The notes under the pieces are model-generated. The model saw only the letters and a program-made list of their open reading frames with translations. It did not search any database and was not told the origin of the DNA. A stretch of DNA of 64,000 nt from Hydractinia symbiolongicarpus (Eukaryota > Cnidaria > Hydrozoa > Anthoathecata > Hydractiniidae): the NCBI RefSeq assembly GCF_029227915.1, contig NC_079879.1, positions 20,600,501 to 20,664,500 on the forward strand, in the 5' to 3' direction. Below, piece after piece: positions 33,871 through 45,408 of this stretch. Within the stretch, counting starts at the first letter, position 1. Every line of letters starts with the position of its first letter. The position numbers and the translations under genes are program-made.

Positions 33871-36800
33871 ATGATAAATTTTCCGTGTGGTGTATGTGGA
33901 AAGTCTGTTAATTCAAATCATAAGGCTATTCAGTGTGATATTTGTAAATTCTGGATTCATATTAAATGCAATGGTCTCAATGCTGATGATTATATATCTC
34001 TCCAAAACTCTGATGAACTTTGGTTCTGTTGTAAATGTATCAACAAAATTCTCCCCTTTGGCTCAACAACTCCCCCCTTAGTTTATGACAAGAGTCTTTC
34101 CTCTATGGAAATGAAAAGGTTTCTCTCCCAGCTCAACTCTATTGAAATCAACGAGGTCCCCCATCCTGAAACCATGGGTGGTGTCAACTGCAAATATTAC
34201 GATCCAATTGAATTCTCTGCCCTTCAAGTTAATTCTGATAAATTCTCCCTTTTTCATATGAATATCGCCTCTCTGTCTAAACATATTGATGAACTAAAGA
34301 TTCTGTTAGGTCAACTTGGGCATGACTTCAGTGTTATTGGTATCACTGAGACCAAATTCCAGACTAAAATCCCACCTATTAACTGCGATCTATCGGGTTA
34401 TTCCTTCACGCACACACCTACTGAAGGTGAAAAGGGTGGTGCTCTTTTGTACATCCCTAATCACTTGCAATTTATTGAACGTCCCGACCTGGATACTCTT
34501 GCATATAAAAGCAAGGAGCTTGAATCTAAATTCATTGAAATTATACGGGCCAAAGATAGAAACATGATTGTTGGATGCATCTACAGACATCCCTCGATGT
34601 CTGTTGATGAGTTCAACAATCATTTTTTATTGCCTCTTCTTGAGAAAGCGTCTTCAGATAACAAGTCTATCTTCCTCCTTGGAGACTTTAATATTGACCT
34701 TCTAAAGTCTGAAACAGTCAAAGAAGTGTCCGATTACATCGATATTACTTCGCAATTTAACTTACTCCCGCATATAATTCTTCCCACAAGAGTTACTGAA
34801 GTTTCTAGCACGATTATTGATAATATTTATTTTAGTTCAGCCAAGTGGGACACTGTGTCTGGTAATATTATAAGTTCAATATCTGACCATTTCCCTCAGT
34901 TCTTAGTCTTAAAAAACTTGTCTGCAATCAATCCTTTGCACACCTCTGATGATATATTTGTTCATGATTGGAAGAAATTTCATCACAATGACTTTCTCAC
35001 CGAACTTCACAATAAAAATTGGGATGATATCCTACAATTGAATGTAGATGATCCCAACTTATCGTTTAACAATTTTTACAATTGTATCAACAGTCTATTG
35101 GTCAATCATGCTCCTCTAAAAAAAACATGCAACAAAAAAAGAAAAAAAAAATCCAATCCTTGGATTACTAATGGTATCCTTACCTCAATAATCAAAAGAG
35201 ACCATCTGCATAAATGCTTTTTAAGAGAGAAAGATCCACTTTTAAAGTCTTCCTTGCTAGAGAGTTTTAAAAAGTACCGCAACAAAATTGTATCTCTATG
35301 TAGAATGAGTAAGAGTAATTTCCTCAATAAATATTTTAGCAATAACCAAAAAAATATTGGCAATATTTGGAAAGGGGTTAAAAATATTATTTCTGTTCGT
35401 TCTTCTGTTTCTGCTTCTCCCACCTGTATGAACATTAATAACTCTGTTGTAACTGATCCAGTGACAATTGCTAATTCTTTTAATGATTACTTTGCTTCAA
35501 TTGCAGATAACATCAGAATGAATATCCCGTTCACTCGAAAACATTTCTCCTCTTTTCTAAAAAATTCTACTTCTAATTCGATGTTTCTTTCACCAACTGA
35601 TGATTTAGAAGTTCTGCATTGCATTTCTTCCCTTGACCCTGGTAAATCTTCTGGGCCATTCAGTATTCCTGCCCATATTTTAACTCTTGTTAAATCTGAA
35701 TTATCTATACCACTTTCAAAACTTATTAATTTGTCTTTCACAACTGGTATTTTACCTACAAACCTAAAAACTGCCAAGACCATCCCTATTTATAAAAAAG
35801 GGTCCAAATTAGAATTAACAAATTACCGACCTATATCCTTACTCTCAAATATTGATAAAATATATGAAAAAATCATATACAAACGAGTGTATGGTTTTCT
35901 CGAAGCAAACAACGCCCTCTACAAGCATCAATTTGGCTTTAGGAAAAATTACTCGACTTCTCAAACACTTCTGAACATCTCTCAAAAAATTATGGATGCT
36001 CTTGATAAAGGAAATTATGCATGTGGAGTGTTCATTGATCTTCAAAAGGCTTTTGATACGGTTGATCATGAAATTTTGCTTAAAAAGCTTTTTCACTATG
36101 GAATTCGTGGTACCCCACTCTCACTATTTAAGTCTTACTTAACAGGACGTCAACAGTTTGTATCCATCAATGGAAATATATCAACTAGTAATCTTATCAG
36201 GCATGGTGTCCCTCAGGGCTCTGTTTTAGGACCTCTTTTATTTTTAATTTATATTAACGACCTGCATTGTTCAATTAATTTTTCTTTGGTGCATCACTTT
36301 GCTGATGACACCAATCTCTTAAACTTCAGTAAATCTTTGAAACAACTGGCCAAACAAATGAATTTTGACCTCAAGCTTCTTTGCCATTGGCTCAATGCCA
36401 ATAAAATTTCTCTTAATGCTAGTAAGACTGAGTACATTGTTTTTAAACATACACGGAAACCTCTTAATTACGATTTTAGGCTTTTTATCAATGGTAAAAG
36501 GCTTATACCTAGTAATTGTATTAAATATCTTGGTGTTCTATTAGATTCTGATTTAAGCTGGAAGTCTCAGATCAATGATACTGTTGCCAAGCTCAAGAGG
36601 GCCAATGGAGCTTTAGCTAAACTTCGTCACTTTGTGCCTTTAAATGTTCTTATTCTAGTTTACTATGCCATTTTTCATTCACACTTGCAATATTGTAATC
36701 AAATTTGGGGTCAGCCAAACAGTCTTGATGTTAATCGTATTACTGTTTTGCAAAATTTTGCTATTAGACTCATGTCTTTTGAATCTCGAAGAGCATCATC

Positions 36801-37140
36801 CAGTCACCTGTATGGTAATCTTGAGCTCCTCAAATTCTCTGATATTGTCAAATGTCACAATATTCTATTTTTACATAAACTATTTCATGAAAAATTGCCT
36901 GCTTCTATCCTTAATACATTTGCGGTTGACTTCACCCATGCTCAAGGCACTCGGGCAGAGAAAATTGGTTTGATCAATCTCCCTACCTTTAATACTATTT
37001 CTTTTGGTAAAAACTCAATTAGATTTAATGCCATTAATTCCTGGAATAAATTGCAGTCTTTAATGACTAGAAAATTTGTCTCCCTTGATTATTTTAATCT
37101 TAGAAGTGATCTGAAAAAGTACTTTGTTTCCTCTTACTAA
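33871..37140 (+). CDS. LINE ORF2: PHD finger, AP-type endonuclease, reverse transcriptase
   Basis: 1,089 aa, uninterrupted. Residues about 6-57 form a PHD-type zinc finger (CGVCGKSVN...CDICKFWIHIKCNG...WFCCKC). The endonuclease/exonuclease/phosphatase domain covers about 120-345, with ITETKF, LLGDFNID (about 269) and SDHFPQ (about 336). The reverse transcriptase covers about 580-850, with NYRPIS (about 650), FIDLQKAFD (about 721), GVPQGSVLGP and the catalytic FADD (about 810). There is no RNase H domain. This combination fits the CR1/L2/Jockey assemblage; the exact clade needs a tree. It nicks chromosomal DNA and primes cDNA synthesis for its own mobilisation. Confidence 0.92.
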   Translation: MINFPCGVCGKSVNSNHKAIQCDICKFWIHIKCNGLNADDYISLQNSDELWFCCKCINKILPFGSTTPPLVYDKSLSSMEMKRFLSQLNSIEINEVPHPETMGGVNCKYYDPIEFSALQVNSDKFSLFHMNIASLSKHIDELKILLGQLGHDFSVIGITETKFQTKIPPINCDLSGYSFTHTPTEGEKGGALLYIPNHLQFIERPDLDTLAYKSKELESKFIEIIRAKDRNMIVGCIYRHPSMSVDEFNNHFLLPLLEKASSDNKSIFLLGDFNIDLLKSETVKEVSDYIDITSQFNLLPHIILPTRVTEVSSTIIDNIYFSSAKWDTVSGNIISSISDHFPQFLVLKNLSAINPLHTSDDIFVHDWKKFHHNDFLTELHNKNWDDILQLNVDDPNLSFNNFYNCINSLLVNHAPLKKTCNKKRKKKSNPWITNGILTSIIKRDHLHKCFLREKDPLLKSSLLESFKKYRNKIVSLCRMSKSNFLNKYFSNNQKNIGNIWKGVKNIISVRSSVSASPTCMNINNSVVTDPVTIANSFNDYFASIADNIRMNIPFTRKHFSSFLKNSTSNSMFLSPTDDLEVLHCISSLDPGKSSGPFSIPAHILTLVKSELSIPLSKLINLSFTTGILPTNLKTAKTIPIYKKGSKLELTNYRPISLLSNIDKIYEKIIYKRVYGFLEANNALYKHQFGFRKNYSTSQTLLNISQKIMDALDKGNYACGVFIDLQKAFDTVDHEILLKKLFHYGIRGTPLSLFKSYLTGRQQFVSINGNISTSNLIRHGVPQGSVLGPLLFLIYINDLHCSINFSLVHHFADDTNLLNFSKSLKQLAKQMNFDLKLLCHWLNANKISLNASKTEYIVFKHTRKPLNYDFRLFINGKRLIPSNCIKYLGVLLDSDLSWKSQINDTVAKLKRANGALAKLRHFVPLNVLILVYYAIFHSHLQYCNQIWGQPNSLDVNRITVLQNFAIRLMSFESRRASSSHLYGNLELLKFSDIVKCHNILFLHKLFHEKLPASILNTFAVDFTHAQGTRAEKIGLINLPTFNTISFGKNSIRFNAINSWNKLQSLMTRKFVSLDYFNLRSDLKKYFVSSY

Positions 37141-37466
37141 TCCTTCCTGAATTGTCAGACTTGGCCATTTGTTTCCCGCATGGTTGTTTATCATTTGACC
37201 CACTTTTATGTGTGTGTTGTTTTGTGCGTCTCGTATCGTTTACTGTAATTGTCCAAGGGTGGCCATACCCTTTGCCTTAGCTTTATGCTATTAGGTATGG
37301 TCTCCCTTCAATAGCATTATATATTTTAATTTTGTTACCCTGACTAATTATGATATTTATTTTCTTTTTCTTTATATTTATTTTCTTTTAATTTTAATTG
37401 TATATATATAACTGCTATTGATAAATAAAAAATATCTATATCTATATCTATATCTATCTATATCTA

Positions 37467-38218
37467 AGAACTATCTGGACCCCCTGTTAAGAACTGTGCT
37501 ATAAATTATTGTAAACACACACACAAGAACATTGACTTTGCATACAATTACAAAGTTATATGGACGTGAAGTTAATCAAAAAAACAGGTAAACAAATTAT
37601 TGAAAGTTTGCTTTATCTTTGTCTTCCTTGCTTGCTCAAAGTGCTTAAACTCAATAAAAAAAAAACTTATGTCAAAGATGTTTTTAAAAGTCCCAGGAAA
37701 GCTTTTAAATCGCTCTGTTAATAATTTATACCCGTATTGTAATGGTTCGTGAGCAAAAGTCATGCCACAGTAATGTGAAAAAGCAAATTCGATGTATTCT
37801 TGTCAACTAATGCGACGAGTATACGAATTTCTCTTTTTTAATTTTAATATTATTTTGCTCAATAAACTTAAAAAAGTAATTTTCGTAAAAAACAAAACAA
37901 AAAAATAGTTCAACCCTATTCAGGGCAGAGAAAAAAGGGAACCCTAAAAAAGCCCATCTCAGAAGGTTTGTATATAGACAATTCAAGTATACCGTTTTAG
38001 GGGTTGAAATTTAGCGAAATCTCATCATTTTTAACTGACGAAATATCATGTTCTTGTAAAAGTACAAACAAGATATGATGTTCTTGTATTGTATGTAACA
38101 TATGATGTTCTGCGTTTAACAGGAATTATGGAGCCAGTGGTAAATTATATCGCTCTATCTTTAAAATTTACATGGTTACACATATTGTAATTAAATATAC
38201 TTCCATCATGTTTATCCT
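37467..38218. other. intergenic between LINE and foldback element
   Basis: AT-rich with no supported gene. The string aaccctattcaggg at about 37912 recalls the TTAA MITE end but has no partner nearby. Confidence 0.45.
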
Positions 38219-38329
38219 CAACCTCGTTCCCAGCGCCTGTTGTCTCTTTTCTATAGTCGGGACAGCAAGACGAACATTATCGCCGTCCCAATGTCAGAAA
38301 AGATACAAGTTGTCCTTGGGACGAGGTTG
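38219..38329 (+). mobile_element. short foldback/MITE element, CAACCTCG family, copy 2
   Basis: 111 bp with inverted ends CAACCTCGTTCCCAG and CTTGGGACGAGGTTG. Flanking 9-mers gtttatcct and gttcattct agree at 7 of 9 positions, a decayed target duplication. It ends 36 bp before the start codon of the beta-helix membrane protein, so it may lie in that gene's 5' UTR or promoter. Confidence 0.75.
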
Positions 38330-38365
38330 GTTCATTCTATCTTATACTTTACACAGATCTTGAAC

Positions 38366-41300
38366 ATGGAGATATATCGTTACGTCATCTTGTTTTGCTG
38401 GTTACATCAAATTGGTAAGTGATATTGTTTAGTTTTTGCTAGACTATTTTGTAGACTATTTACCCAAGTATTCCGTAAAATAGTTTGCAGAATAGATTAT
38501 CGTGAATACGTTTTTTCTTCTGTAAGAATGTACTTCAGAAGAAAATCAGGCTTGGATTTCAGTTGTTTAGAACAATAAAGAAATAAGAATTATAACCAGC
38601 CTGATTGAAATTGTAATATTTTTATTAAAAAACCGTGTTTTGTTTTGTATAAACTCTTCAAAATATTAAATAAATAAAAGTCATTTTTGATTTTAAAATA
38701 AATGCTTTAGCAAATTTCAAAGAATGCAGACAACACAATTGTCTTGCACGAAACTACGAAAAAAGAAGACGAAAAAAAGTCAAGTGTATTTGCAAAAAAA
38801 TTCGCAAAGAATTTTGTAAGCAAACAAGAATTTGTAATTATAATCAATGATGACCAATAATTACATTAATCAGATCCGAAATTCCTTGCATGCAATGTTG
38901 ATATATGCTTGTCATCTGCTAATTGGGAAACTGTCAACACCCCGCTCAGCGATTACTGCACACTCTTCTTTTGTGTTGGGTACATGTTAACACACAGGTT
39001 TTAGGCATTATTGTATTACTCGACTAACTTCATAAAATAATAATTTAACTAATGGTTAAGTATGGTGTCCGAGAACTGCCACACGAAAAAACTCTGTTTA
39101 ATTGCAAGGGATTGCAAGGGATTGCAACGTTAAAGCAAGTAATACTAAGAAATAAATACCTCGTACACGTATGCATTTGTTTTTAGATTTGCCTAAACGG
39201 ATAGGGTCATTTAGTCTAAGCTCTATAAGCGTGAGATTATACGCTTCACCCGGAAATAATCTTTTTAACCAAACATTTTTCTTTTCTTCTTTTTCCGGAA
39301 TTCAATGATTCATTATAAACGATAAAAGACGAAACAATAATTGGACACATCAACATTTCGTCAACTGACTCTTTCATTTTTACCTTATTGAATAAACATA
39401 AAGACTTGTCATTCATAACAAATAGTGTAATGATTAATTTACAGTTTATTTGAACGCAAACTTAATTATTATAATAATTTTTTGATTCTATTCTTGAAAT
39501 AGTTTAGCGAATAGTCACTTTTGCTTATGTAGACTATTGTAAGCATTAATTTGGCTTTTTTCTTTAAAATCATACAAGCAACACTGTCATAAACATCGTG
39601 CTGGTCGCTTAATTCACCCATGTGATAATGCAAGTGTTGATTGATTTCATCTACAGTGGTTTGTAAAGAGAGGTGATCTGAGATGTCTTATGGCTCCCAA
39701 GGTTTTATCCCAGTAAAGGACTACTATATATTATTTATTCTTCAGGAATGGTTTGTTAAGACTTTTAGAGTGAACGATTTATCAAAAGCAAAATTTTTGC
39801 TCTTTTTTTCTTTCCTACCAGCACATGTGAGTAACTGTGTTTAATTTTAATTTAGATATATCCTGTCGAGATATATATGTTTCACCTCTTGGTCATGACA
39901 ATGAAGAATGTGGGGACAAAGAGGCAATGTGTAAACATCTCAATTATGCTCTTCAGTATTTCTCAAATAGTATTAACGTATATCTACTGGATGGAGGGGA
40001 TAATAAGCCCTACTCGTATTCCTTTGAAAAGTCGATCCCAATTAATAATTCGACAACAATAGAAGCGATGCCAAACAGGAGGTTTTATCCAAGGATTTGG
40101 CAAAAAGATAATCCTTGGGTATACATTTTTGAAGTGAGGTCAACTTGTGAAAAATTAAAACTGCGTCGAATAAATTTTACGGATAGTTTCATCGCCCTGA
40201 TAAATCAAGGAGAGCTGATAATCGATGAATGCGACGTCTCTTTTAGTTTATATGCACCGAGATCAAGTTTGATTTACTTGTGGCAAGATATCAGGGCAGC
40301 TGTATTACTGGTACAAATAACTAACAGTAAGTTTGATCAGTCATATTATATACTGGATGTATCCACATTCTTTCAGCATAACATCACAGTACACATAACA
40401 AATTCAACTTTAATATCCAGCCGAATCTCATTTGAGTTAGCTAAAGATGAAGGTTGCAATAGCAACGTTAATATTGTAACAAATAACACTACTATAGCTG
40501 AACCAAAGGCTTTTCATTCTTTGTGCATATCAGATGGACGACATGGCAATCTTCTTCGTTTGGTCAAAAAAGAATGTCCTTATAATGGAACTGGTAAGAG
40601 TGTCATCCAGATACTTAACACAACCTTTACTGACACCACAAACATTCCAATTTATGTGCATGGAAATGTTAGCGTGCATATAAATAATTCATGTTTTCGA
40701 AATTATAAATGTGGAGGAATTTTTTTAGAAAATGATCAAACCTTTATTAGTTATTCGGATTTTATCGTAAATTCAAGGTCAAATTATCCTCCCTCTTTTG
40801 GAGCAATAATGTGTGAATCGTGTGAAGCCTTATTGGTGTCAAACACAAATATTAGGACTATTGCAGAAGGTAAAAGCAGTGGTCTTAACATTGCAGGTGA
40901 AGATAGAGAAGTTGACATTACGTTGCAAAATGTGTCAGTAAAGGGTCCTGGTACATTAGTGTACTCAACCAACATGAAGTCTAACTTCTTTTTCGACAAT
41001 GTGAATGTCTCTTCTATATCTTTGAATGACGCACAAGTATTAATTATGGCATACAACAACCTTTCTATCAATCAGTTTCGACTGAACTGTTTTATCAACC
41101 ATAAACTAGTCTACGATAAAAGAGTAAAATACTATTCGTTTTGGAACTGTAACGCGTGCCCGAGAGATACATATAGCACGGACAGTGGTTACGAAATTAT
41201 TAAAAAGGATAAGCCATATCAAAATAAAATAACCTGTTTGAAATGCCCATTAGGCGTGGAATGTAATTACGGCGTAAACGCCAGGCCTAACTTCTGGTGT

Positions 41301-42911
41301 TATAAGAAAAACGGCAAAATAATATGCATCCCTTGCTTGCCGGGATATTGCTGCTCTAAATCGAATGGTTCGACTTGTCCATCATTCAATTCTTGTAATG
41401 CGAATCGAAAAGGTGACATATGCGGTAGCTGTATTGAAAATTATCATTTAAATTTTTTCTCTAATGATTGCTTTCCTGTAGAATCATGCAAGACATATTG
41501 GATCTTTTGGTCCGGATTTTTTATTGCAGCACTTTGTTATATTGCATTTGTTGCATACCTGAAAGATATTGTCAGTAAGGTGAAATATCTCTTTAACAAA
41601 TGTTGCTGTTGTTGCGGTGAAAATGAGCCCGAGAATATAGTAAAAAATTGTGAAGATGATGATGATAACAGTGCAGGAAGATTTTATGGTGTTTTTAAAA
41701 TTTCTGTATCGTTCTACCAAGTAGGGGCACTGCTGCGGGTGAAATGCATCCACCGAACCGATGTACTCATTGTCCATACTTACTTGCTCTCCTTGTTTAA
41801 TTTAAAGATTGAACAATTCATCGAATATTTTCACCGCTTTTGTCCATATTCAGGGCTTGATACCGTAGGTAAAATGTTCATTCGTAACGTGTGGTTTCCT
41901 TCACTGATGTTAATAGTACTAGGAATATTGTTGGCAAGTTTAACAAAACGATCCAGAAAGAAGAGGCAGCAAGTACAGGAATATGAACAGATACCCGAGA
42001 CTCCGATTAAACGCATCGATAGCAAAATTCCGAAACTAGAAAAAATACCATTTCAACTTAGAGTAAAATACTGTGTTTTGCAAGTGCTGCTTCTTTCGTA
42101 CACCAACATTGCAGCGTTTTCAATGAATATGTGGAACTGTAAATCTGTTGAGGAGGGAAAAAGTGTTCTGTATGTCCAAGGAACCACGCCATGCCGTACA
42201 ACCGCTCAGTACATTGTCCTTATTTTTTTTATTCTATGGGTGCTACCATTTGGTTTAGCAATATATGGTGCAGTTTTATTATTTAAAGAGTGTTATATCA
42301 CCTTAAATGAATTTATATGTTGCTTCTTATTTCCACCTTCAGTATTGTATTTTGGTATGCGAAGGTTGATCAAAAAGCATAAGGTTCAGATAACTAAAAA
42401 CGATGCAAGGTTGTCAAAATATATCATAACAGCGTTCGAAGCACCATTTCGTAAGGTTGAAAAAAAGGGAAGACACGTCATATGGGATCCAATGATCATT
42501 TATCAAAGATTTATAATTATTGCTATCACGATCTTCTCTGTTAATGCCATAGAGCGTTTAAGTTATATCCTAGGGCCAATGCTGGTCTTTTTAGTCGATC
42601 ATTTAAGACAGAGACCGTACAAAGATGTGGTATTACACTGGATGCAATCAATTGCCTTTGTTTGTTTGTGCTTTCTCGTCGGAGTTAACAGTTTTTGGGC
42701 ATTTCTCTATATATCATCAGTGCCATATGAATCATCGATAAGAAATGTTGGTAATGTCTTCAGTTACGTGGAGAGTCTTGTTTTTATGTTGCCATTATTT
42801 GCAATAATGGTTTACTTGATCTTGGAAGCAATTCAAACAATAAGTAAGAAAATAAAAGAAAGAGTAAAAAATGTTATTTATAAAATGTGCAGAGAAATCA
42901 ATCGTTTTTGA
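38366..42911 (+). CDS. signal peptide, beta-helix-like ectodomain, Cys-rich stalk and multi-pass membrane protein
   Basis: Two exons: 38366-38414 and 39856-42911 (donor g|GTAAGT, acceptor tttaatttAG, both phase 1), giving 1,034 aa. Exon 1 encodes a signal peptide (MEIYRYVILFCWLHQI). Residues about 20-440 are rich in Asn and N-glycosylation sites in short beta-strand-like repeats (VHITNSTL, VHINNSCF, DITLQNVSV), as in pectin-lyase-type beta-helices. About 444-561 is a Cys-rich stalk with CxxC pairs resembling TNFR/EGF-like modules. About 564 to the end holds some 9-11 hydrophobic segments, with a five-Cys run after the first and a basic/acidic loop (SRKKRQQVQEYEQ). It should be a glycosylated plasma-membrane protein, perhaps an adhesion receptor or transporter-like. 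I do not know a characterised member, and the function is open. The upstream in-frame ATG at 39837 lies before the acceptor and is not the start. Confidence 0.82.
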
Positions 42912-44034
42912 GAGAAAAATTAACTACAGCAGTATAACTGAAACAGTTTTTTAGTACTGAAAATAGGACGAATTATCTAAAATAGAAAGGGACAGGGTCA
43001 ATTTAAAAACATTCCCTCTTGTTTTCTAGTAACGTTTTTTATATTTTTATATTTAATTTTTAAATTGAAACTTATTATTAAATCTGTTAACCACAATTTT
43101 AGATTTTTTTTAGTCGATAATACCGCTGATATAACATTGCTTAGTTAGCATTATAGCTAAATTTTTTTTTGCAAAAACACTTAGCTGGATAACTGAAATT
43201 TGTTTCTAAAATAACTTCCCCAGTTGCACCTGTTTCTTGATGTTTGCCAGTTTCATCCAGAAAATGAGATTTCGTCTGAAAGATTGTGTCTGTATACCTT
43301 ATCTCCTGAACAGTCTTAGCAGCAATGACACCAGCAGGATACTAGGTGGCACTCGAGAGCTAAAATATGCTAATATAAGCAGCAAAAATCTTAAAGTCAC
43401 AAGTCAAAACCACATTTTTTATTATCCAGGCTTCCGTGACGTTGTCCATGACATTGGCTAGTGCTGAAACTTTTGAACGCCACATAAACTTTTGGCGGTT
43501 GGAAGCTCACGAATCATGACTTGGAACTGGTGGATGGTGACATCTAGATAATAAATATTTTAAGATTTTGAACCATCTAGCTAGTATCATATCAGCACTC
43601 CAGAGGCACATTTGTCTGTAATTAATGATTCAAAGTGCGAGTAGCTAATTACTTTTTTATGTAGCTAGCATAGTTTTTAAAGAATTCTGTCATTTTAAAT
43701 AAAGGTAACTAGTTATTTGGACCATTGTGTATTTTCTTTTACTATCTTCCTAAAACAGTTAACAGTCAAGGCTTGAGCATATAATATAGCTAGCTAAGTT
43801 GCAAGGCATTGTATGTCGGTCAACAGAGTGAACAGAAGCCTATATTATATAATAAATATAATAAATTTCTGCAGATTTTCATTTTTTTTTCATGAAATAA
43901 TTTTTTTATGGGAAACAAAAGTAAGAAATGATATTCACTATAAAGTGCTGACGTCTCCAGGTTGAAGACTTAGGTCATGTAAGTACAGAAGCTCATTAGG
44001 GCCATGTCTACACATTTTATTGATCAATAGTCTA
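42912..44034. other. 3' flank of the beta-helix protein gene
   Basis: AT-rich, with candidate polyadenylation hexamers around 43,550-43,700. No further gene is supported. The ORF at 43237-43461 has no domain features. Confidence 0.45.
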
Positions 44035-44126
44035 TCTCAAAATCCGGTTTTTTCCCCATTATAGGGATTTCATAGAGATTTTTAGGGGTAGTTTCGAGTA
44101 AAAAACCGCTAGGGGGGGGGGGGGGT
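44035..44126 (-). mobile_element. TTAA MITE fragment
   Basis: The minus strand reads actcgaaactacccctaaaa then ataatggggaaaa, the conserved MITE interior, beside a run of G/C (about 44113-44126). Ends are missing. Confidence 0.55.
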
Positions 44127-44225
44127 AACTCATACTAAATGTCAATTAAAAAGATTTAACCTATCTCTCTTTCTCTCCAAGGTTACTTTGACGGTTAACA
44201 GCAACTGAATTACTTCTTTTGCTTT

Positions 44226-44349
44226 TCTCTGTGATACCAGCAGTCGCTTGTCTGTCCTTGCACAAAATGGTACCGCAATTAGCGATACGGGAAATGCGAT
44301 ATATAAAGAACGGGCGAACCTGTTGGTTCATCCACGGGGCATCGACTAG
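44226..44349 (+). mobile_element. mini Helitron-like element (family 1)
   Basis: It begins TCTCTGTGATACCAGCAGTC, has cttgtctgtc and cacaaaatggtaccgcaatt, and ends with a degenerate hairpin (cctgttggttcatccacggg) and catcgaCTAG followed by T. Confidence 0.65.
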
Positions 44350-44840
44350 TTTACAATAATAATCAATGAAAAATATTCTAACCATCACATGATTTATTGA
44401 CTTTATTTGACATACGCCGGCAATCTATAAGCAAGTCTTCAATTAATTGTAAGTAACTCTGCACTAAATCTTTAGTCATAACGATTATGAAAGAGTAAAG
44501 GGAAATCGAGGATAGAGAAAACATGACAAAAGTTTAAGGCGACAGTTACCTGTAATGTTTCGAATTATATGTTTAAAGTGGGTAAAGCACCTCTCTGATT
44601 GATGAAATCACATGAGGGGCGGATCTAGGGTTAGGCAGCCTAGGCAATTGCCTAAGCCTAGTTTTGTGGCCGTAGAAAAACATTCTATAGATAGAATAAT
44701 CCAAAAAACACAGAATTATTTTTGTAAATTTGTTTTTGGCATCAGGCTCATTTCGACATCATGACGATGCGGCGTTTTATCAATTTTTTTATCATTGATA
44801 TTTTACTCAAAAGCAAACCTGGGGCGATCTTAGGCAAAAA

Positions 44841-44944
44841 CAACCTCGAACCCAGGGCCTGTAGCGTTTTTTGATATGAGGATGAAACGCGTACGCGTTT
44901 CATCCTCATATCAAAAAACGCTACAGGCCCTGGGTTCGAGGTTG
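44841..44944. mobile_element. perfect 104-bp palindromic foldback element with 9-bp target duplication
   Basis: Two 52-bp arms are exact reverse complements with no spacer, centred at 44892/44893 (acgcgt|acgcgt). Outer ends CAACCTCG...CGAGGTTG match the foldback family at 13638 and 38219. AGGCAAAAA flanks it directly on both sides (44832-44840 and 44945-44953), an exact 9-bp target duplication that suggests a recent insertion, of Mutator-like type. It includes gggttcgagg, which looks like a Pol III B box but is explained by the palindrome. Confidence 0.85.
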
Positions 44945-45408
44945 AGGCAAAAATGTCGATTCGCCTAAAACGTCCGTGGGTTTTTAAGTTTAACCGCCTA
45001 AAACGACCACGGGTATGGTTACATGGACGACAAGTGGATGCTTCTTTTTCAACATGGTTTAGCTGGGTCAGGTTCAATTGCAGTAAGCACCTCAAGTGGC
45101 TAGAATAAATCAAAGCAGGGAAGTATTGTTGCCACGTGTGCCATGTTGTTGTCTTAAACCGAACCTTCATCCTGCCTCTGCAAAAGACAATAAATACATT
45201 GCTTTAAAGTAAGTAATACTTCATATATTTTAGTTTTTACTGCTGCTGGATTTAAGGCACTTTTGTGTCAAGAACTATACACCATTCTCCGATTTCAGCT
45301 TGTTCTGTAAAATACATATTTACCGCGTGGGGCCTCGGCACTAATCTACATTTTCGTATGTAAACAAAGCGTGTTCAACAGTCGACGTACAGTCTTCAAA
45401 TATAAAAC

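Larger units (their letters stand above)
32732..37466 (+). mobile_element. apparently full-length non-LTR retrotransposon (CR1/L2-like)
   Basis: Two intact ORFs on plus are followed by a short 3' region with AATAAA (37424-37429) and a tatatc microsatellite tail (about 37432-37466), typical of CR1/L2-type LINEs. A run of 39 T lies between the ORFs (33548-33586). The 5' boundary is not determined; coordinates start at ORF1. With both ORFs unbroken it is probably young. Confidence 0.85.

Noticed and set aside
37905-37960. aaccctattcaggg resembling a TTAA MITE end
   Set aside because: There is no matching inverse end or interior similarity nearby.
39837-39855. ATG at 39837 as the start of the beta-helix protein
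   Set aside because: It precedes a good acceptor (tttaatttAG). A signal-peptide exon at 38366-38414 joins in the right phase.
44920-44940. Pol III B-box-like gggttcgagg, suggesting a tRNA or SINE
   Set aside because: It is part of the perfect palindrome and present on both arms. No A box or cloverleaf could be formed.
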